Made by a program: the position numbers and the translations under genes. The notes below the pieces were generated by a model. The model had not been told where the DNA came from and ran no database searches. It worked only from the letters and a program-made list of their open reading frames with translations. From Echinometra lucunter (lineage: Eukaryota > Echinodermata > Echinoidea > Camarodonta > Echinometridae): a stretch of 64,000 bases of DNA. Of this stretch, positions 47,811 to 59,462 are shown in pieces (the first letter of the stretch is position 1; every line of letters begins with the position of its first letter). The stretch spans positions 9,893,574-9,957,573 of the forward strand of contig CM057162.1 in NCBI GenBank assembly GCA_029962745.1. Reading direction: 5' to 3'.

Positions 47811-48071
47811 ACTCTTATTTCTGCAGAGTCGAATTTGACTCGGAATGGCGTTAGCTGGAAGTCAACTCTCTTCCGAGTTAGAAAGACTCGGATACCCGAA
47901 TTAATTAACTCGGAAAAGCGTGGTGTCATCTGAGAATCGACTAAATTCGAGTCAGTGTAACTCCATTCCGAGTCAAATTAATTCGGACATCCGAGTCACT
48001 TTAACTCCGAATGGAGTTGACTCCCAGCTGACTCCATTTCGAGTCAATTTGACTCTGCAGAAATAAGAGTG
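47811..48071. mobile_element. Palindromic MITE with GACTCGGA motif
   Basis: Left cactcttatttctgcagagt, right actctgcagaaataagagtg. Inside are repeated gactcgga/tccgagtc and actccattccgag units in both orientations. No ORF. Confidence 0.85.
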
Positions 48072-49519
48072 TATGCCCACCCCCTCTGCTATAAAGATAT
48101 TATTATAAATGATGCTGACATTTCATGTTAGAGAATTTAATTTGCGTATATTGGGGAGATATCCCACTCAGAATCTATTGCTAGTTCATTTCACTCCATG
48201 TTCACATGCTGTCGCATCCGGAACAATCTCAGTTTGATAAATTATTTTTAAAATATTCATTTTCACGAAATTTGATCATGATTACACTGTTACCTTTCAA
48301 TACAAGCAATTGTAATTATATTGTATTTCAAGTCCCTCCAACCAGTTATTACTATGAAAAAATGAAAATCATGTGTCATTTTAGGAAGATTATCCATTTT
48401 TCAGATAAAAAATGTAAAAAACAGAAAATTTTACATATTGGGGGCAAATTTTTCCTCTTAATTCTCTTAATTCTGAAGCTTACATGTTATGCATTAGAAA
48501 ATGATAGGAAAAAATACTTATTACAGGGACCTCAATTTGAAAGTGATAATTTGATATATGGAAATTCTTTTTTTTTTCTGCTGTTTGCTGCCCTCTACAG
48601 ATAAGACTGAAGAAATTTGGGCTCGGGCACTAATTTTCTTATGATATAAACCCTAGCCTGGGCAAGATTTCTGTCAAGGTTTCCAAATTAAAAAAAAACA
48701 AACAAACAAAAACATAATTCTAAAATTTAGTCAATTTTTCCACCTAGTTAAACGGTTGATCCGAAACAAAACCATATTACTTTGTAATCGTGCCATATGC
48801 TCAAAAGTGAAGAGGGGGTCACAGACTTGAGGTTATGAACTAAGCCACTTGGGTTGCCCCCCCCCCCCCCCCCAATCCACCACTGTAATGGAACCGGTTA
48901 TGAATGTCTTTTTTCAGTAGCCCTTTATGCTGAAACATAGAAAGAACTACTCTTATTGTGAAGAAAGGGCCTATTTTTTTTTAAGCAACCTAAGCTTGAC
49001 CTGACTTTAAAGTCAGCTCGCTGGTTATCAGAGGCACTCCTAAGTTCTCTTTGATATACTTTATTTGGTCTAAGTATGTAAAATTTATTTCCCTCCTCAT
49101 TCCCCCCTCACAAAATGCACCCCTTTGTAAAGCCATAATCATCTCAATTGAAAAATTATCCGTACATCCCATGGAGTGAAAATTCCTGCTAAAGGATTTT
49201 AAAAGAAGGGCCAATGAGTTTTCATGCGTACTGCTTCATATTTCTGTATCATGTCACCTATGTTTTCAACATGCACAGGAATACGCGCATAGGTCCTTTG
49301 TTGGGTCAGCCCCATGTGCCAGGGATTTTGTTAAAGATAATCGTAAAACTGCCGCTGTATTTGAAGTTAAATATGTGAGCGAGCCTTAACGTGTTTGCCT
49401 CCTGAATCTCAAGAATGTATCGAAGCCCTGGTGTCATGGGATGGGGAAATAGTTTTCAATTGACTTTGATATTAATCAAGCATTTTCAAAGTTTGTCTTC
49501 TTTCTTTTTTGTTTTGTAG

Positions 49520-50207
49520 GTCATCCGACAAATCTTATTCATTTGACATTGATCTGCAAACGTGTAAAACAGGCCACGACATTCTAGAACATTTCATCGA
49601 AAGTGGACTCCATCCTTTCGAGGACAATAAAGCAGTCTGGGCAAACCGACGAAGTACTATAATTGTCTGCCTCATTTGCCAAAAAAATGGTCACCCTGAT
49701 CATGCGGATAAACTTTTGATGAGAGAATTTAAATTCGAAGAACCCGCGCAAGGAGAAATATTGGAAGACATCAAGCGCGAAATAAAGTCAACCGATAATC
49801 GAAATCTGAAAATATTCACAAATTTCTCGCCATGTGATATTGATGAGCACAAATTTAGGTCTGAGCTCTGGAAACTTAAGGTAGACTTAGATGTGGACCT
49901 GAAGTTACTATTTCCAGCCTTCTATATAGATATCAGGCGACCAACATGCGAGTCATGTAAGCACCCCCGACATCCAAGAGAAAAGAGCCGGTCCAATTTC
50001 CAAGAACTTCTAGAGTTGGACTCTGAACCCTTTGAAAAGAAAGACTGGGATGATTTTATCGAGTTGCTCATGAAGTTTGATGAACAGGAGAGTCGTTTAC
50101 CAGAAAACCTGTTTGAACTTCGCTATGGAACGCAGTATGGAAGATGGCGGGACTGGGGCGATGAACAGATGATGAAAGACTTCGAGGCATTGCGCGAGGG
50201 ATTCTAA
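49520..50207 (+). CDS. Terminal exon: AID/APOBEC-like deaminase-fold domain, degenerate active site
   Basis: The exon runs from a gttttgtag acceptor (49511-49519) to TAA at 50205-50207, giving 229 codons with the shared Arg as residue 1. It is open throughout, with rich coding character. The order of elements recalls AID/APOBEC deaminases: strands RRSTIIVCLICQ, a HAD tripeptide (residues 62-64) where HxE is expected, an acidic helix, the strand-motif NLKIFTNFSPC (Cys 106) like WFTSWSPC, LKLLFPAFYIDIRRP like LRIFTARLYFCEDR, then KKDWDDFIELLMKF. The catalytic Glu is Asp, and the second Cys of PCxxC is absent (PCDID). The spacing from HAD to PC (about 40 residues) exceeds the usual 23-28. A separate CESC pair lies at residues 148-151. 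Catalysis is therefore doubtful, and the family call is by pattern only. It forms the cytosolic part of the Ig receptor. Confidence 0.55.
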
Positions 50208-50408
50208 TCCAACCCCGCGTCCGCTCGTCCAGTAGTTCTTGCAACGGTTTGCATTGGAGCCTAGCTTGGCGAGTAAATTGGCATTCATAATGCAGGGCGA
50301 GGAAGGATAATCTGGAGCACGTGGTATCAGGATACTAGTCACTGCTAGTACCTCTCATTGCAATGTTGAAAGAGAGGGTAAATTGATGGAACTGAGCAGG
50401 TCGATACA
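50208..50408 (+). other. Start of the receptor 3' UTR, no polyA signal found
   Basis: No AATAAA occurs before the foldback element at 50409. A TAATAAAA is found at about 50881 inside that element, so the transcript may end within it. Confidence 0.35.
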
Positions 50409-51875
50409 TAAACACAAGGGGAAAAAGTAAGTTCTCCCTAAAACAAATCTGAGTATTTTTTAATCAGGAAGCTTTCATGAAATCTGAATACAGATTCATG
50501 AAGCTTCACTTCTCAGCTTCATTTCCTGTAAAATTCAGGAAAAAAAACCTTCAGTCACGCTTCAGTGAGCATTACTAAAATGCAAAATGGTCATTTTTTA
50601 AGTTCACAAGCCTCATACTATGACTTTGATTCAATGATATCGGAACAAATTTTAAGTTTTCAGCGTCTGAAGGCATGCAACATAATTTCTATGCGCTTCC
50701 CAACATATCAAATGACTTGTACGCCCAAATTCATGCTTGAATGAGCAGGAGGTGAAAATGGCAAAAACTGCAGTTTTGACATCTTTCGCGCGCCAGATTT
50801 GATCTAATGTAGTGGAATTCATGTTTTGGAAGGGTGTTTGCAACTTTTGATACCTTTTAATTCATGGTTGAATGAACACATAATAAAACAAAATATCACC
50901 ATGTTGAAATGTTGACATTATCAAGTAATTATTGCTTTATGTTGGCACTAAAATCGTATTGAAAACACTTTAGCATGTTTATATGACTGATGTACACGTA
51001 TCAGTGATCTCATGGCATTTTCATGGAAAGTTCAAGCTTCAATGAGCACGTGGCAATGGAAAAGCTCTTCTTTCTCTTATTGACCAAAATTTAATTGCTT
51101 GATTTGGTTAACCATGATAAATCTTCCTGGGGAATTTGTCTAATTTGATTTTCATCGAAATCCCAATCTCTTACGCTTCAGTGAGCTAAAAGAGACAAGA
51201 AACTTATGGAAATGTGTAGAAAGTTTAGCGCTCTGTCCCTGCTCCGTGCCGCATCGGATACTCAATTTGGTGTAAGATCAGTTCGTTATTGGCCGCAGGA
51301 AGATAATGTGCCAATTTTCATGAAAAAACTCACAGTAGAATGAAAAATAATCATCAATGAAAATAGGCCAAATTTCGTTTTTGTCAAATCTCTGCTCCCT
51401 ATTACTATACATAATTATTGTCAATGGGGAGGAATTAAAAAATAAAATAAACAAACAAAACAGACAATGAATTCCACTGCATTAGATCAAATTTCCCGCG
51501 AAAGATGTAAAAACTGCAGTTTTTGCCATTTTCACCTCCTGCTCACTCAAGCATGAAATTTGGCGCACAAGTCATTTGATATGTTGGGGAGCGCGTAGAA
51601 ACTATGTTGCATGCCTTCAGACCCTGAAAACTTAGAATTTGTTCCGATATCATTGAATCAAAGTCATGGCATTAGGCTTTTGAACTTGAAGAATGACCAT
51701 TTTGCATTTTATTCATGTTTACTAAGTGTGGCTGAAGGGTTTGCCCTGAATTTTACATGAGATGTAGCTGAGAAGTATAGCTACATGAATCTGTATTCAG
51801 ATTTCATCAAAGTTTCCTAATTGAAAAAAATACACAGATTTGTTTTAGGGGCAACTTACTTTTATCGTGTGTTTA
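50409..51875. mobile_element. 1.47-kb foldback family, complete copy
   Basis: Begins TAAACACAAGGGGAAAAAGTAAG and ends cttacttttatcgtgtgttta. The two halves are imperfect complements across their whole length, meeting near 51410. Landmarks are gaatacagattcatgaagct, gaaggcatgcaacataa and aatttggtgtaagatc. No ORF. Other copies are at 29947 (truncated), 38089 (right end lost) and 63325 (runs off the window). Confidence 0.88.
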
Positions 51876-52098
51876 GAATGTGATTCCATGATGATTTGAG
51901 TAAGCATAGCCTATGTTTCGAAAGGGTAATAAATTAGTGGGGTTTTTTTTAATGGCATTAAGTAACCTACCAGGCAGTTTTAAAAGATGGCGGGAAGGGT
52001 GTTATTTATTTATTATTAATTACTGCTCTCGAAAAAATATTTTTTAGCGTGTTAAGGATGGGAAAAGCGCATAGTAATTTATTTATAGAAATTATATA

Positions 52099-52679
52099 CA
52101 GGGTGGCCCAAAAAGAACGGAACATCTGTGCTCCTTAATTTCAGTGAGATGAATAACATAAGGAGATAATTATTTACTGTATTTACAGGAAAATTTATTT
52201 GCCAGGATCATCCACTTTGGCTCAAGAGTTTAGATGTTAGGGGTCATTTCGTGAGACAATGTCATTTTTAAAATTTACCACTTTACCGACCGAATTCCTG
52301 TTATTTGAAAGAAAATCCTTCACCCGACGGCATTCAATAGAAGTGGCTCCTTGTCTGAATAAACGCGTGGTTGATTTTCCTTTCATTGAAAACGTGGAGG
52401 TTCTTTAGGCAGCGAGCCGTTTCTGTGGAATACCATCAGGTGGAATGTTTTCCCTTCATTTCACATGATCTCATTCGCAAAAGTAGCAAATTTTGAAAAT
52501 GACATTGCCTCATAAAATGAGCCCTAACATCTGAACGCATAAGCAAAAATTAATGATTTTGGTGTCATTTTCAAGGAATAGAAATTCTCTTTCGAAGCAA
52601 ATGAACAATCATCACATCACATCATTTATCTTGTTGGAAATAAGGATTATAAGTGTTCCGTTCTTTTTGGGCCACCCTG
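52099..52679. mobile_element. Tc1/mariner-type palindromic MITE
   Basis: CAGGGTGGCCCAAAAAGAAC at the left and gttctttttgggccaccctg at the right are flanked by TA (52097-52098 and 52680-52681). The halves are complementary over most of their length. The ends differ from those at 9653, so it is a separate family. Confidence 0.85.
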
Positions 52680-53218
52680 TATTGCCGACGATTTTCGAGA
52701 ACTTGAGAAATGGTACCGAAAAATGCATCTTCTCGTTCTGCATGTTCTGTGAATTATACTAGTGTTTTACAGAGTGGATTTATAAATCCACTCTGGAGTT
52801 TTATGTCAAACGCCCTCTACGATAAGAACAAAACATGGGGTTCAGTGGCTCTAACTAGTATTTTTCGAATTATTTTGTTCTTAGTGAAGAGATGGGAAAT
52901 AGGCGCCATGCAGACGCGAGGGAGGTAGGATGGGAGGAGGGACCAGATGCCCGGGCTCTCTTTCAAACAGGGAAAACAAAAAACAAATGCGAGCAAATTT
53001 ATGGGCTAACTGTCAACCTTTCAGAGGATTTACAAGATCGACACTGTTCTTGTAGCTGTCGTGGTGGGCCTAATTCAGTCCTCTAGAACGTCTGCCTAGA
53101 TATCCCATTATTGGGGGAAGGCTCCGCCTCATGCCCCTTTTAACTGCATTCAGTATTCATTTAGTAGTTATAATAATAGGCTTTCTGATCTAAAAGAATA
53201 CGCTGTGGTACACAATAA
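52680..53218. other. Intergenic, no gene seen
   Basis: A short perfect palindrome, agagtggatttataaatccactct (52771-52794), lies here. Open frames at 52892-53086 lack family patterns. Confidence 0.55.
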
Positions 53219-54167
53219 CCCTGATAGCAGAGACTGGTAAGAATAACATCATATTTACGTCTTTTTAAAGTCGTGTCATACGTCTTATTTACGTATTATA
53301 CATGTATATACGTCTTTAAGACTATACTTTGCACCAGCACACGACGTAAAATAAGACGTCATATTTTTACGTCAATTTTACATCAAATTGGTCGGAAAAA
53401 ACATCTTAATGACGTCTTTACGACCCAAAGGAAGCTCACAGACTGGTAAAAACCACATCATAAAGGCGTCAAAGCTTCAAAGCTGGTTTATAAAATATTT
53501 TAGAATGTAAACAACATTACGATGTTTTCTCTTTGTTAATGTTCTATTCTAGCCTATAGATCCTCCTATGTTAGCCCTATGTCCTAACATCCTACATCCT
53601 ATACTTAACTACTGATGCTTTGTATCGACATTACTATATATATGGACTGTAGTGTAGTACTTGAAAAAAACAGTTAAAAATTACAATTTCTTGGGGCATC
53701 CTGAAATACCCTGCCCATGACATTAACTGAATGGTGTTCAACATGTAAGTACATTGTTCATTAAATCAGCAGTGCAATCATTGAATAAAATGTTAAAATT
53801 CAAATGTTATCTTCCCTTTTTCACCAAGTTTAGTCATTTCTGGTCATTCATGAATATTCATGAATCACGATCAACTACTACAATCGTATCACGACGTAAA
53901 ACTGACGTAAACACGTCATGTTATGGTCTTGAAAAAAGCTGTTATAAAGTGGGAAATAATTGACATAAAAATACGTCTTGTTCTGGTCTTTAAAAAAGTC
54001 GTTAAAAAGTGGTAAATATTTGACGTAAAATATATGTCATCTCATGTTCAAACGAAATTAGAGAAAATTTTGGTTATATAAAGACGTCATAAGGTTGTAA
54101 AATATGACGTGTGGACCAGTTAATGACCAGTTCTTGACGTCTTATAGACGTCCGTCTGCTATCAGGG
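53219..54167. mobile_element. MITE with CCCTGATAGCAGA termini and GACGTC-rich interior
   Basis: Begins CCCTGATAGCAGA and ends TCTGCTATCAGGG. The interior repeats acgtctt/gacgtaaa motifs in both orientations. No target-site duplication is obvious and there is no transposase. Confidence 0.75.
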
Positions 54168-54716
54168 AAAACATCTTTATGAGATTTTCAACTAAGCATT
54201 ACTCTCTTTCCATTTATTTAACATGGCGTTTTGATGCAAAAATAATGAATTTTCAAATCTCATATCAGATTTTTGAAAAAAATAAAGTCATTATCATCAT
54301 CATGATAATTGTTGGGGCATTACGAAGCTGGGGGTGCAGAGCAACTTGATTTGACAAAACAGTAAGTTGAATATTTTGAAACAAAAATAGGGACACAACG
54401 CAAATATTTTTGCCAGTTTATTACTTTTGACTTCGAAAATGATGGCATAGATATATTAAAATTATCCCATTTCTTGATCAACGATCTAACTTACAGAAAT
54501 ATTAACACGTGCAGACATCCGTGTGTTGTACCCATTGTAGAGGGCGTTTCAATCTATATTTGCTTTATTTATGCCTTTGTGTGCATAGTGATTATGCATA
54601 TTTATATATTTATTTATTTATTTGCTTTTTATAATTGAAATATATAAATACATTTTCAGACAATACTTCTAAATATGAAGAAAACATGTATATGAGACAT
54701 TTCCAATTCAAACAGT
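54168..54716. other. Intergenic, no gene seen
   Basis: AT-rich with ATTTATTT low complexity near 54598-54625. Confidence 0.6.
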
Positions 54717-54900
54717 GGGCCCGTTGCATAAAACTTACTATAATAGTAACTTTGCTATTATAGTAACTCTTCATGGAATACTGGATTTTGATTAGCTGTT
54801 GAGCAACACGCCATGCTCAACAGCTGATCAAAATCCAGTATTCCATGAAGTTACTATAATAGCAAAGTTGCTATTATAGTAAGTTTTATGCAACGGGCCC
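54717..54900. mobile_element. Near-perfect 184-bp palindromic MITE
   Basis: gggcccgttgcataaaactt at the left and aagttttatgcaacgggccc at the right. The arms pair over almost the full length around a centre at caacacgccatgctcaac (about 54800-54817). Confidence 0.9.
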
Positions 54901-55379
54901 CTGAATTTGCGAACGCATGAGACCGTCATCATGAGAGAGCTGAGAACTGAGAAATGAGCCAGATGAAGCAGACTCGAAAAGGGAAGAGAAAGTTGCCGTT
55001 TGTAGGCCAATTTTGCTGGATATACCGAGCAACAAATCGTTCAACGGGTTAATAATAATGTGCAATTCATTAGATTGAAAGCTGGAGGGGTGGTAGATGA
55101 CGACAGTTTGAATGCTTTCCTCTTTATCATGCTTATGATTTATTCTGTAAATGCAGAAATTTTGTTGATATTGCTGTCAGCATGATCAGTGTGCTTAAGG
55201 CTTATTAAATTTTTGTTTGATAAATGTATAATCTGCAACTCCACTGTATTCTGTCTATTGTTTGTCATAACTGTACAGCAGCGAAGCCACATGGAGCACT
55301 GCCCCCCCCCCCCCCCCATCACACAGACAGAAATAGAGAAATAACAGACGGGAATTGAACGTGAAAAGAAGAATAGGAC

Positions 55380-55424
<45 letters not shown>

Positions 55425-55633
55425 GCTCCGCTCACTCTACATGCTTTATGGCTCTAAATTTATAGAATTAAAGGAAACTTGTAACATCGTTTCTGATCTT
55501 GAAAAAAAAAAATAATGATTTTCGTTTTCATGGGTACAACACTAATGGTTAAGAACATTGTGCCATACAAAAATGTTGGTGAATTTCATTACAGGCGTAA
55601 TGCCATGTAATTATGAAAATACTGATGATTTAA
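54901..55633. other. Intergenic with poly-C and (CA)n
   Basis: A poly-C run at 55302-55317 and a (CA)n microsatellite at 55381-55423. No gene. Confidence 0.6.
55381..55423. repeat. (CA)n microsatellite
   Basis: About 42 bases of CA dinucleotides. Confidence 0.95.
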
Positions 55634-55923
55634 AGCCACAGTGAACTGGCGCTTATATAGCTCTGAAATGATGTATTTACAACAACGCCAACTTGCGGCT
55701 ACTCACGTTACGAGACTGTCTTGGAAACATTACGCCCTGCTTGGCTTCTAGTGAACTGAATTAGTCTTAATGCATACAATTTTACTGATGTGTCTCAAAA
55801 ATAAAGCTCCCGTTGATCAGAATGTGCGTGCTGGGAGCAAAAACGGGACAGAATTAGTAGTTTAGGTCTGAGATGGCGCTATTTCGAAATCTCATATTAT
55901 AAGGGCGCCAGTTCGCTCTGGCT
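55634..55923. mobile_element. TTAA-flanked MITE (piggyBac-like)
   Basis: Begins AGCCACAGTGAACTGGCGC and ends gcgccagttcgctctggct, with TTAA directly on both sides (55630-55633 and 55924-55927). TTAA duplication with short inverted ends is the piggyBac signature. No transposase. Confidence 0.8.
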
Positions 55924-56856
55924 TTAAAAACAAAATATGAAAACATCTATATCAGACATTTTTTTACGCCAATCATTTGTTAGAATTTCTTTGAAACTGT
56001 AATAGTTTCTTCTTTTTTCAGTAAATGATATCCGTTTGGATTCATACTCTCACATATTGATAAATTTAACACTGATTTCATGTATAAATTAAATGATAGC
56101 TCTTTGAAAACAATTTCTAAATGTACCAGTTGGGGGGCTGTTTAGTTGATTTTTGTTGTTTTTGCTTTTTTTGTTTGTTTTTTGTTGTAGTTTTTTGTTT
56201 TGTTTTTTTTGTTTTTTTTTTTGTTTTTTGTTTTTTTGCTTTTGTTTTTGTTTCTTGTTTGTGGGCAATATTTTTGTTTTTATTAAATCATTGACCATTT
56301 TCCGGGGAAAAGAATTTCAAGCATAAAACTTAGCCCTCAAATCACTTAGAGTTAATCAAAAATTAACTGACATGAGTTGTCTGTAAACGCAAAAGCTCTC
56401 TATGAGCATTTAATAGTAAATGATAATAAAGGTAATGTAGTAACATCAGCCTTAATCTACTACTAATAAAAATAATTGTAGAAGTAATGATGACAATAAT
56501 CATGAAAATGTGCATTACTTCTATAAGGCATATAATCATAACTTACAGAAAGTGCGATCTTTTATATCTATCCTGCACCTGGTACGCGGAATAGAATGAC
56601 AGAGATTCAAAGAAATAATTCCCAAGAGCAATACAACTGATACAATTACTAATAACAAATTCAGTATACATTTATCAAGTAGTTTACTTAAACTGTCATT
56701 CAAAAGCACTTAGTAAACGGTTTCTATACTATAAAATTATCATTTTTTGTTATTCAAAAGATTATGATTAATAGAGGGATTGAGTTGAGCCAATCATGCC
56801 GGTACATTGAATCTTGTAACTACCCACACAAATACATGCAAAAAATAGCCTGAAAC
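55924..56856. other. Intergenic, low complexity
   Basis: A TTTTTG/GTTTT-rich tract spans 56140-56280. The rest is AT-rich. No gene. Confidence 0.6.
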
Positions 56857-57867
56857 CAGGGGCAGCGCCAGGGTATTTTGATAGGGGGCAAAATGGCCCA
56901 TAGGTGAGTTTGTTTACGTTTTGAATGAAAAAATAGGGGTGTTATATAGTTCCATGATCCAACCATGGACGTATTATGAATGGACAACCGACGGTCACAA
57001 GCTCCTTGAAGTACCAGTTCCACCGCTGGATTTAATTTACATAAGTACAATGATTGTCACCGCCTTCTGATCATGTGCACTTTAGTGGAAACAGGTCTTT
57101 GGACAATAACGATTGCGTAAGCATGTTCGATCATTGACAAAGAAGCAGTTCCCCTCAGTTTGGTTTGGTTCGGCTGGTGTGCTCTTTCACAATATGTCTT
57201 TGATTCGTAATACTTATAGGGAGCAGCAAACTTGAGAACATGTAAATTTTTGTGATATGAAATTTATTATTAATTTTTCGCACACTTTCGCACACGCGTA
57301 TGACCATATTTAACAATGAGAAGGACACGATCTTAATAAGATCCGTGCATTATACTTCTGGAATATTATGGGGTAAATGTGGAAAAACAGGATTGTGAAT
57401 ATAAAACATTCAATCAAAATTTAAGTTCTATCTGTTATATTTACACAATTTTCAAGATTAAACATCTGGCATAGTAAATTCCAGCTGTAAACCAGAACTG
57501 CACATGATTTTCAATGATTTAAGCAATTGAATATCTTCTGTGAATGTAGCAAAAGCTACTGTCAAATCGCTGTCTCGCTTCTCTCCCGGCCGAGGACCTC
57601 GTGAGATCAAAGTGGAGAACTATGTACAGAATGTTATTGAGATGGCTCTGGCAGTCAAAACTGCAGGAATCAATAACGAAACGATGAATGTCCATCTCAT
57701 AATACGTCCATGATCCAACTCTCTTTGTTTTCCATACTGTTCTTTCTTCGTTCTCCTCTTATTCTTCTCTTTATCCTCTTCTTTATCTCTTTTTTGGGTC
57801 ACTTGAAAAATCAAAGGGGTGGTCGCCCCCCCCCCCCCCCCCCCCCCACCGTAGCACCGCCCCTGCC
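56857..57867. mobile_element. Foldback element carrying an exon-like segment
   Basis: The left end caggggcagcgcca and the later ccatggacgtattatgaatg (about 56961) are mirrored by cataatacgtccatgatcc (57697-57715) and gcaccgcccctgcct (57854-57868). The right side holds a poly-C run (57828-57847). A segment with coding-like composition lies at 57549-57712. Confidence 0.55.
57549..57712 (+). pseudogene. Exon-like gene fragment of unknown origin
   Basis: One frame reads AKATVKSLSRFSPGRGPRE then IKVENYVQNVIEMALAVK and TAGINNE before a stop at 57711. Another frame is also open, so coding is not certain. The composition is less AT-rich than its surroundings. It follows tgaatgtag and has no clear donor. 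It may be a captured host-exon fragment or part of a transposon gene. I do not recognise the family. Confidence 0.3.
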
Positions 57868-58466
57868 TGAACTTCTCAAGCAGACAGGTGGAAATTACCT
57901 CTTTTAGGAGTCATATTGGGAGTACTTTATGAAAACAACTCTCAAACGAGTGATAGAAAACACTCCTGTAGAGTGGATTCCACTACTTCGAGCGGGATTT
58001 ACACTCCAAATGAAGTGATTCCCAATAACTGTGATTCTTCAAAGAGTGTATTTGCACTTATATATGTAAAGAGAGCAGAAACGAAGAATTTGTATTTTGT
58101 CTCAAATACTCAACAGCAAGATATATAATTCAGACCTGATTTACACATATCTTCTCGATATTTAATTTCATGCAAACCTGGACTAAAGCTGGTCCAAATT
58201 TTTATCGTGTTTGTCATGTCTGGGGTACTTTCAAACAACTCATCAGTCTCATGCACTGTACAGTAAACAACTGAGAAGACTTATTCCGTAACATGGACCC
58301 CTACGAAATTGATGATAGGTGTTCCGTCCCACAAGTAAAAACATTCAATGTATACCCTGCACCAAAACTAATGTTAAAACGACGCCTGATCTTGAACATG
58401 CCCATTCCAGTTTATTTTCGTCAGTCGCTATGTTTTAATCAGGACGTGGCACATGATGATGAAGCT
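57868..58466. other. Intergenic, 3' side of the lectin gene
   Basis: A repeat with gagtgat/aaagagtg and actcc motifs spans about 57900-58050. No gene and no clear minus-strand polyA signal assigned. Confidence 0.5.
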
Positions 58467-58679
58467 TCAGATATTTTTTTCACAAAAGAAATATCTGTTC
58501 CCAACCGTGCATGAGCTAGTACCCCATTGTTGGGGTTCTTCACTGTTCAGGCTTTGCGATTCAATGATGTGTGCACAGCTATGGACTGGTTCTCCAGGAA
58601 CCCAGTTGGTGTACCCCAGGGGGGTCCCGTCGGTCCACTGCGTTGTTCCGGTACTCATTCTTAGACCGATCCAGTAAGG
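58467..58679 (-). CDS. C-type lectin, terminal exon
   Basis: This minus-strand exon lies between a tcttgtccag acceptor (58680-58689) and TGA at 58467-58469, with 70 codons. It opens PYWIGLRMSTGTTQWTDGTP, then YTNWVPGEP, SCAHIIE, QQWGTSSC and YFFCEK. WIGL, the W.DG.P block and the last two cysteines are the C-terminal half of a CTLD fold. The calcium/sugar motif EPN/QPD reads EPV and WND reads WGT, so classical calcium-dependent sugar binding is doubtful. It joins in phase 0 to the exon at 59463-59756. Confidence 0.88.
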   Translation of the reverse strand, partial: PYWIGLRMSTGTTQWTDGTPLGYTNWVPGEPVHSCAHIIESQSLNSEEPQQWGTSSCTVGNRYFFCEKNI

Positions 58680-59462
58680 CTGGACAAGAAACAGGAAAAG
58701 AAGAGAAATAGGAAAAATCGTATTATCTGTTTTTACATATGATTGGTTAATGATGGCCCGAGGTACGCGAGGCCGTGTTGCCGTGAATTTCTCAGCCAAG
58801 TCACGGCCGAAGTCGTCAAATTCGCGATCACAAGTTGCAAAGTTCGAGTCCAGTGATCGTGAATTTCACGACTTGGCCGCGAAATTTTCGGCGCAGATGA
58901 CCTGTCGTCGAGCGTACTTCAGAGCCACATAGTTGAAGGACCGGCTGACACTTGGGGTCACCTGCTGGCGCAAGGACCGTTGAAACATGATCACCGTCTT
59001 TTGCGAGTCATGAAAAAGGGATAAAGTCAGCATTCTGGTAAATGTTACACAAATCTTGTAAGTCATGTCAGTTGATTCTTTATTTTTTTACGTCATGTCT
59101 ACGGTTTGTTGAATGTTTGGTCGGGTTGAAGTTTAGAATACGGTCGGTGAATGAACTTGGTCACACAATTTCTGCCTCACTTCATAATCGAATACTGGTG
59201 TACATTTTGGAAATGAGAAAGAAAAGAAGGATAGAACGGGGACAGGGCAGTATACAGGAGCGTCAATCCTTTTTTTATTTCGAGGGACTCCCTCAATATT
59301 TGAGGTGTTGGACGCACACACATACCAAAAAGGCCCTCAGCTTAGAATTCGAGGGCATACCCTTTCGTATACCCAGTGCACCTTTTTTTATGGGGACTTT
59401 ACCCCTGTCTCCTCCTTGATTGACGCCCATAGCGAGGATGGTGTTATGTATTGAGAACTCAC
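58680..59462 (-). other. Lectin intron
   Basis: 783 bases with GT-AG ends on the minus strand. A stretch rich in cacggccgaagtcgt/acgacttggccgcg motifs near 58760-58900 looks like a small inverted repeat. Otherwise nothing. Confidence 0.75.

Larger units (their letters stand above)
44501..49519 (+). other. Intron before the terminal exon
   Basis: AT-rich. It contains the second copy of the GTAAATCCCGGGGGAT repeat (45637-46015), a palindromic MITE (47811-48071) and a poly-C run (48857-48874). No exon recognised. The open frame at 48206-48604 looks non-coding. Confidence 0.6.

Noticed and set aside
48206..48604. Open frame of 132 codons in the last receptor intron
   Set aside because: Dominated by AT-driven Lys, Phe, Ile and Leu codons. 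No motif and no phase-compatible splice sites.
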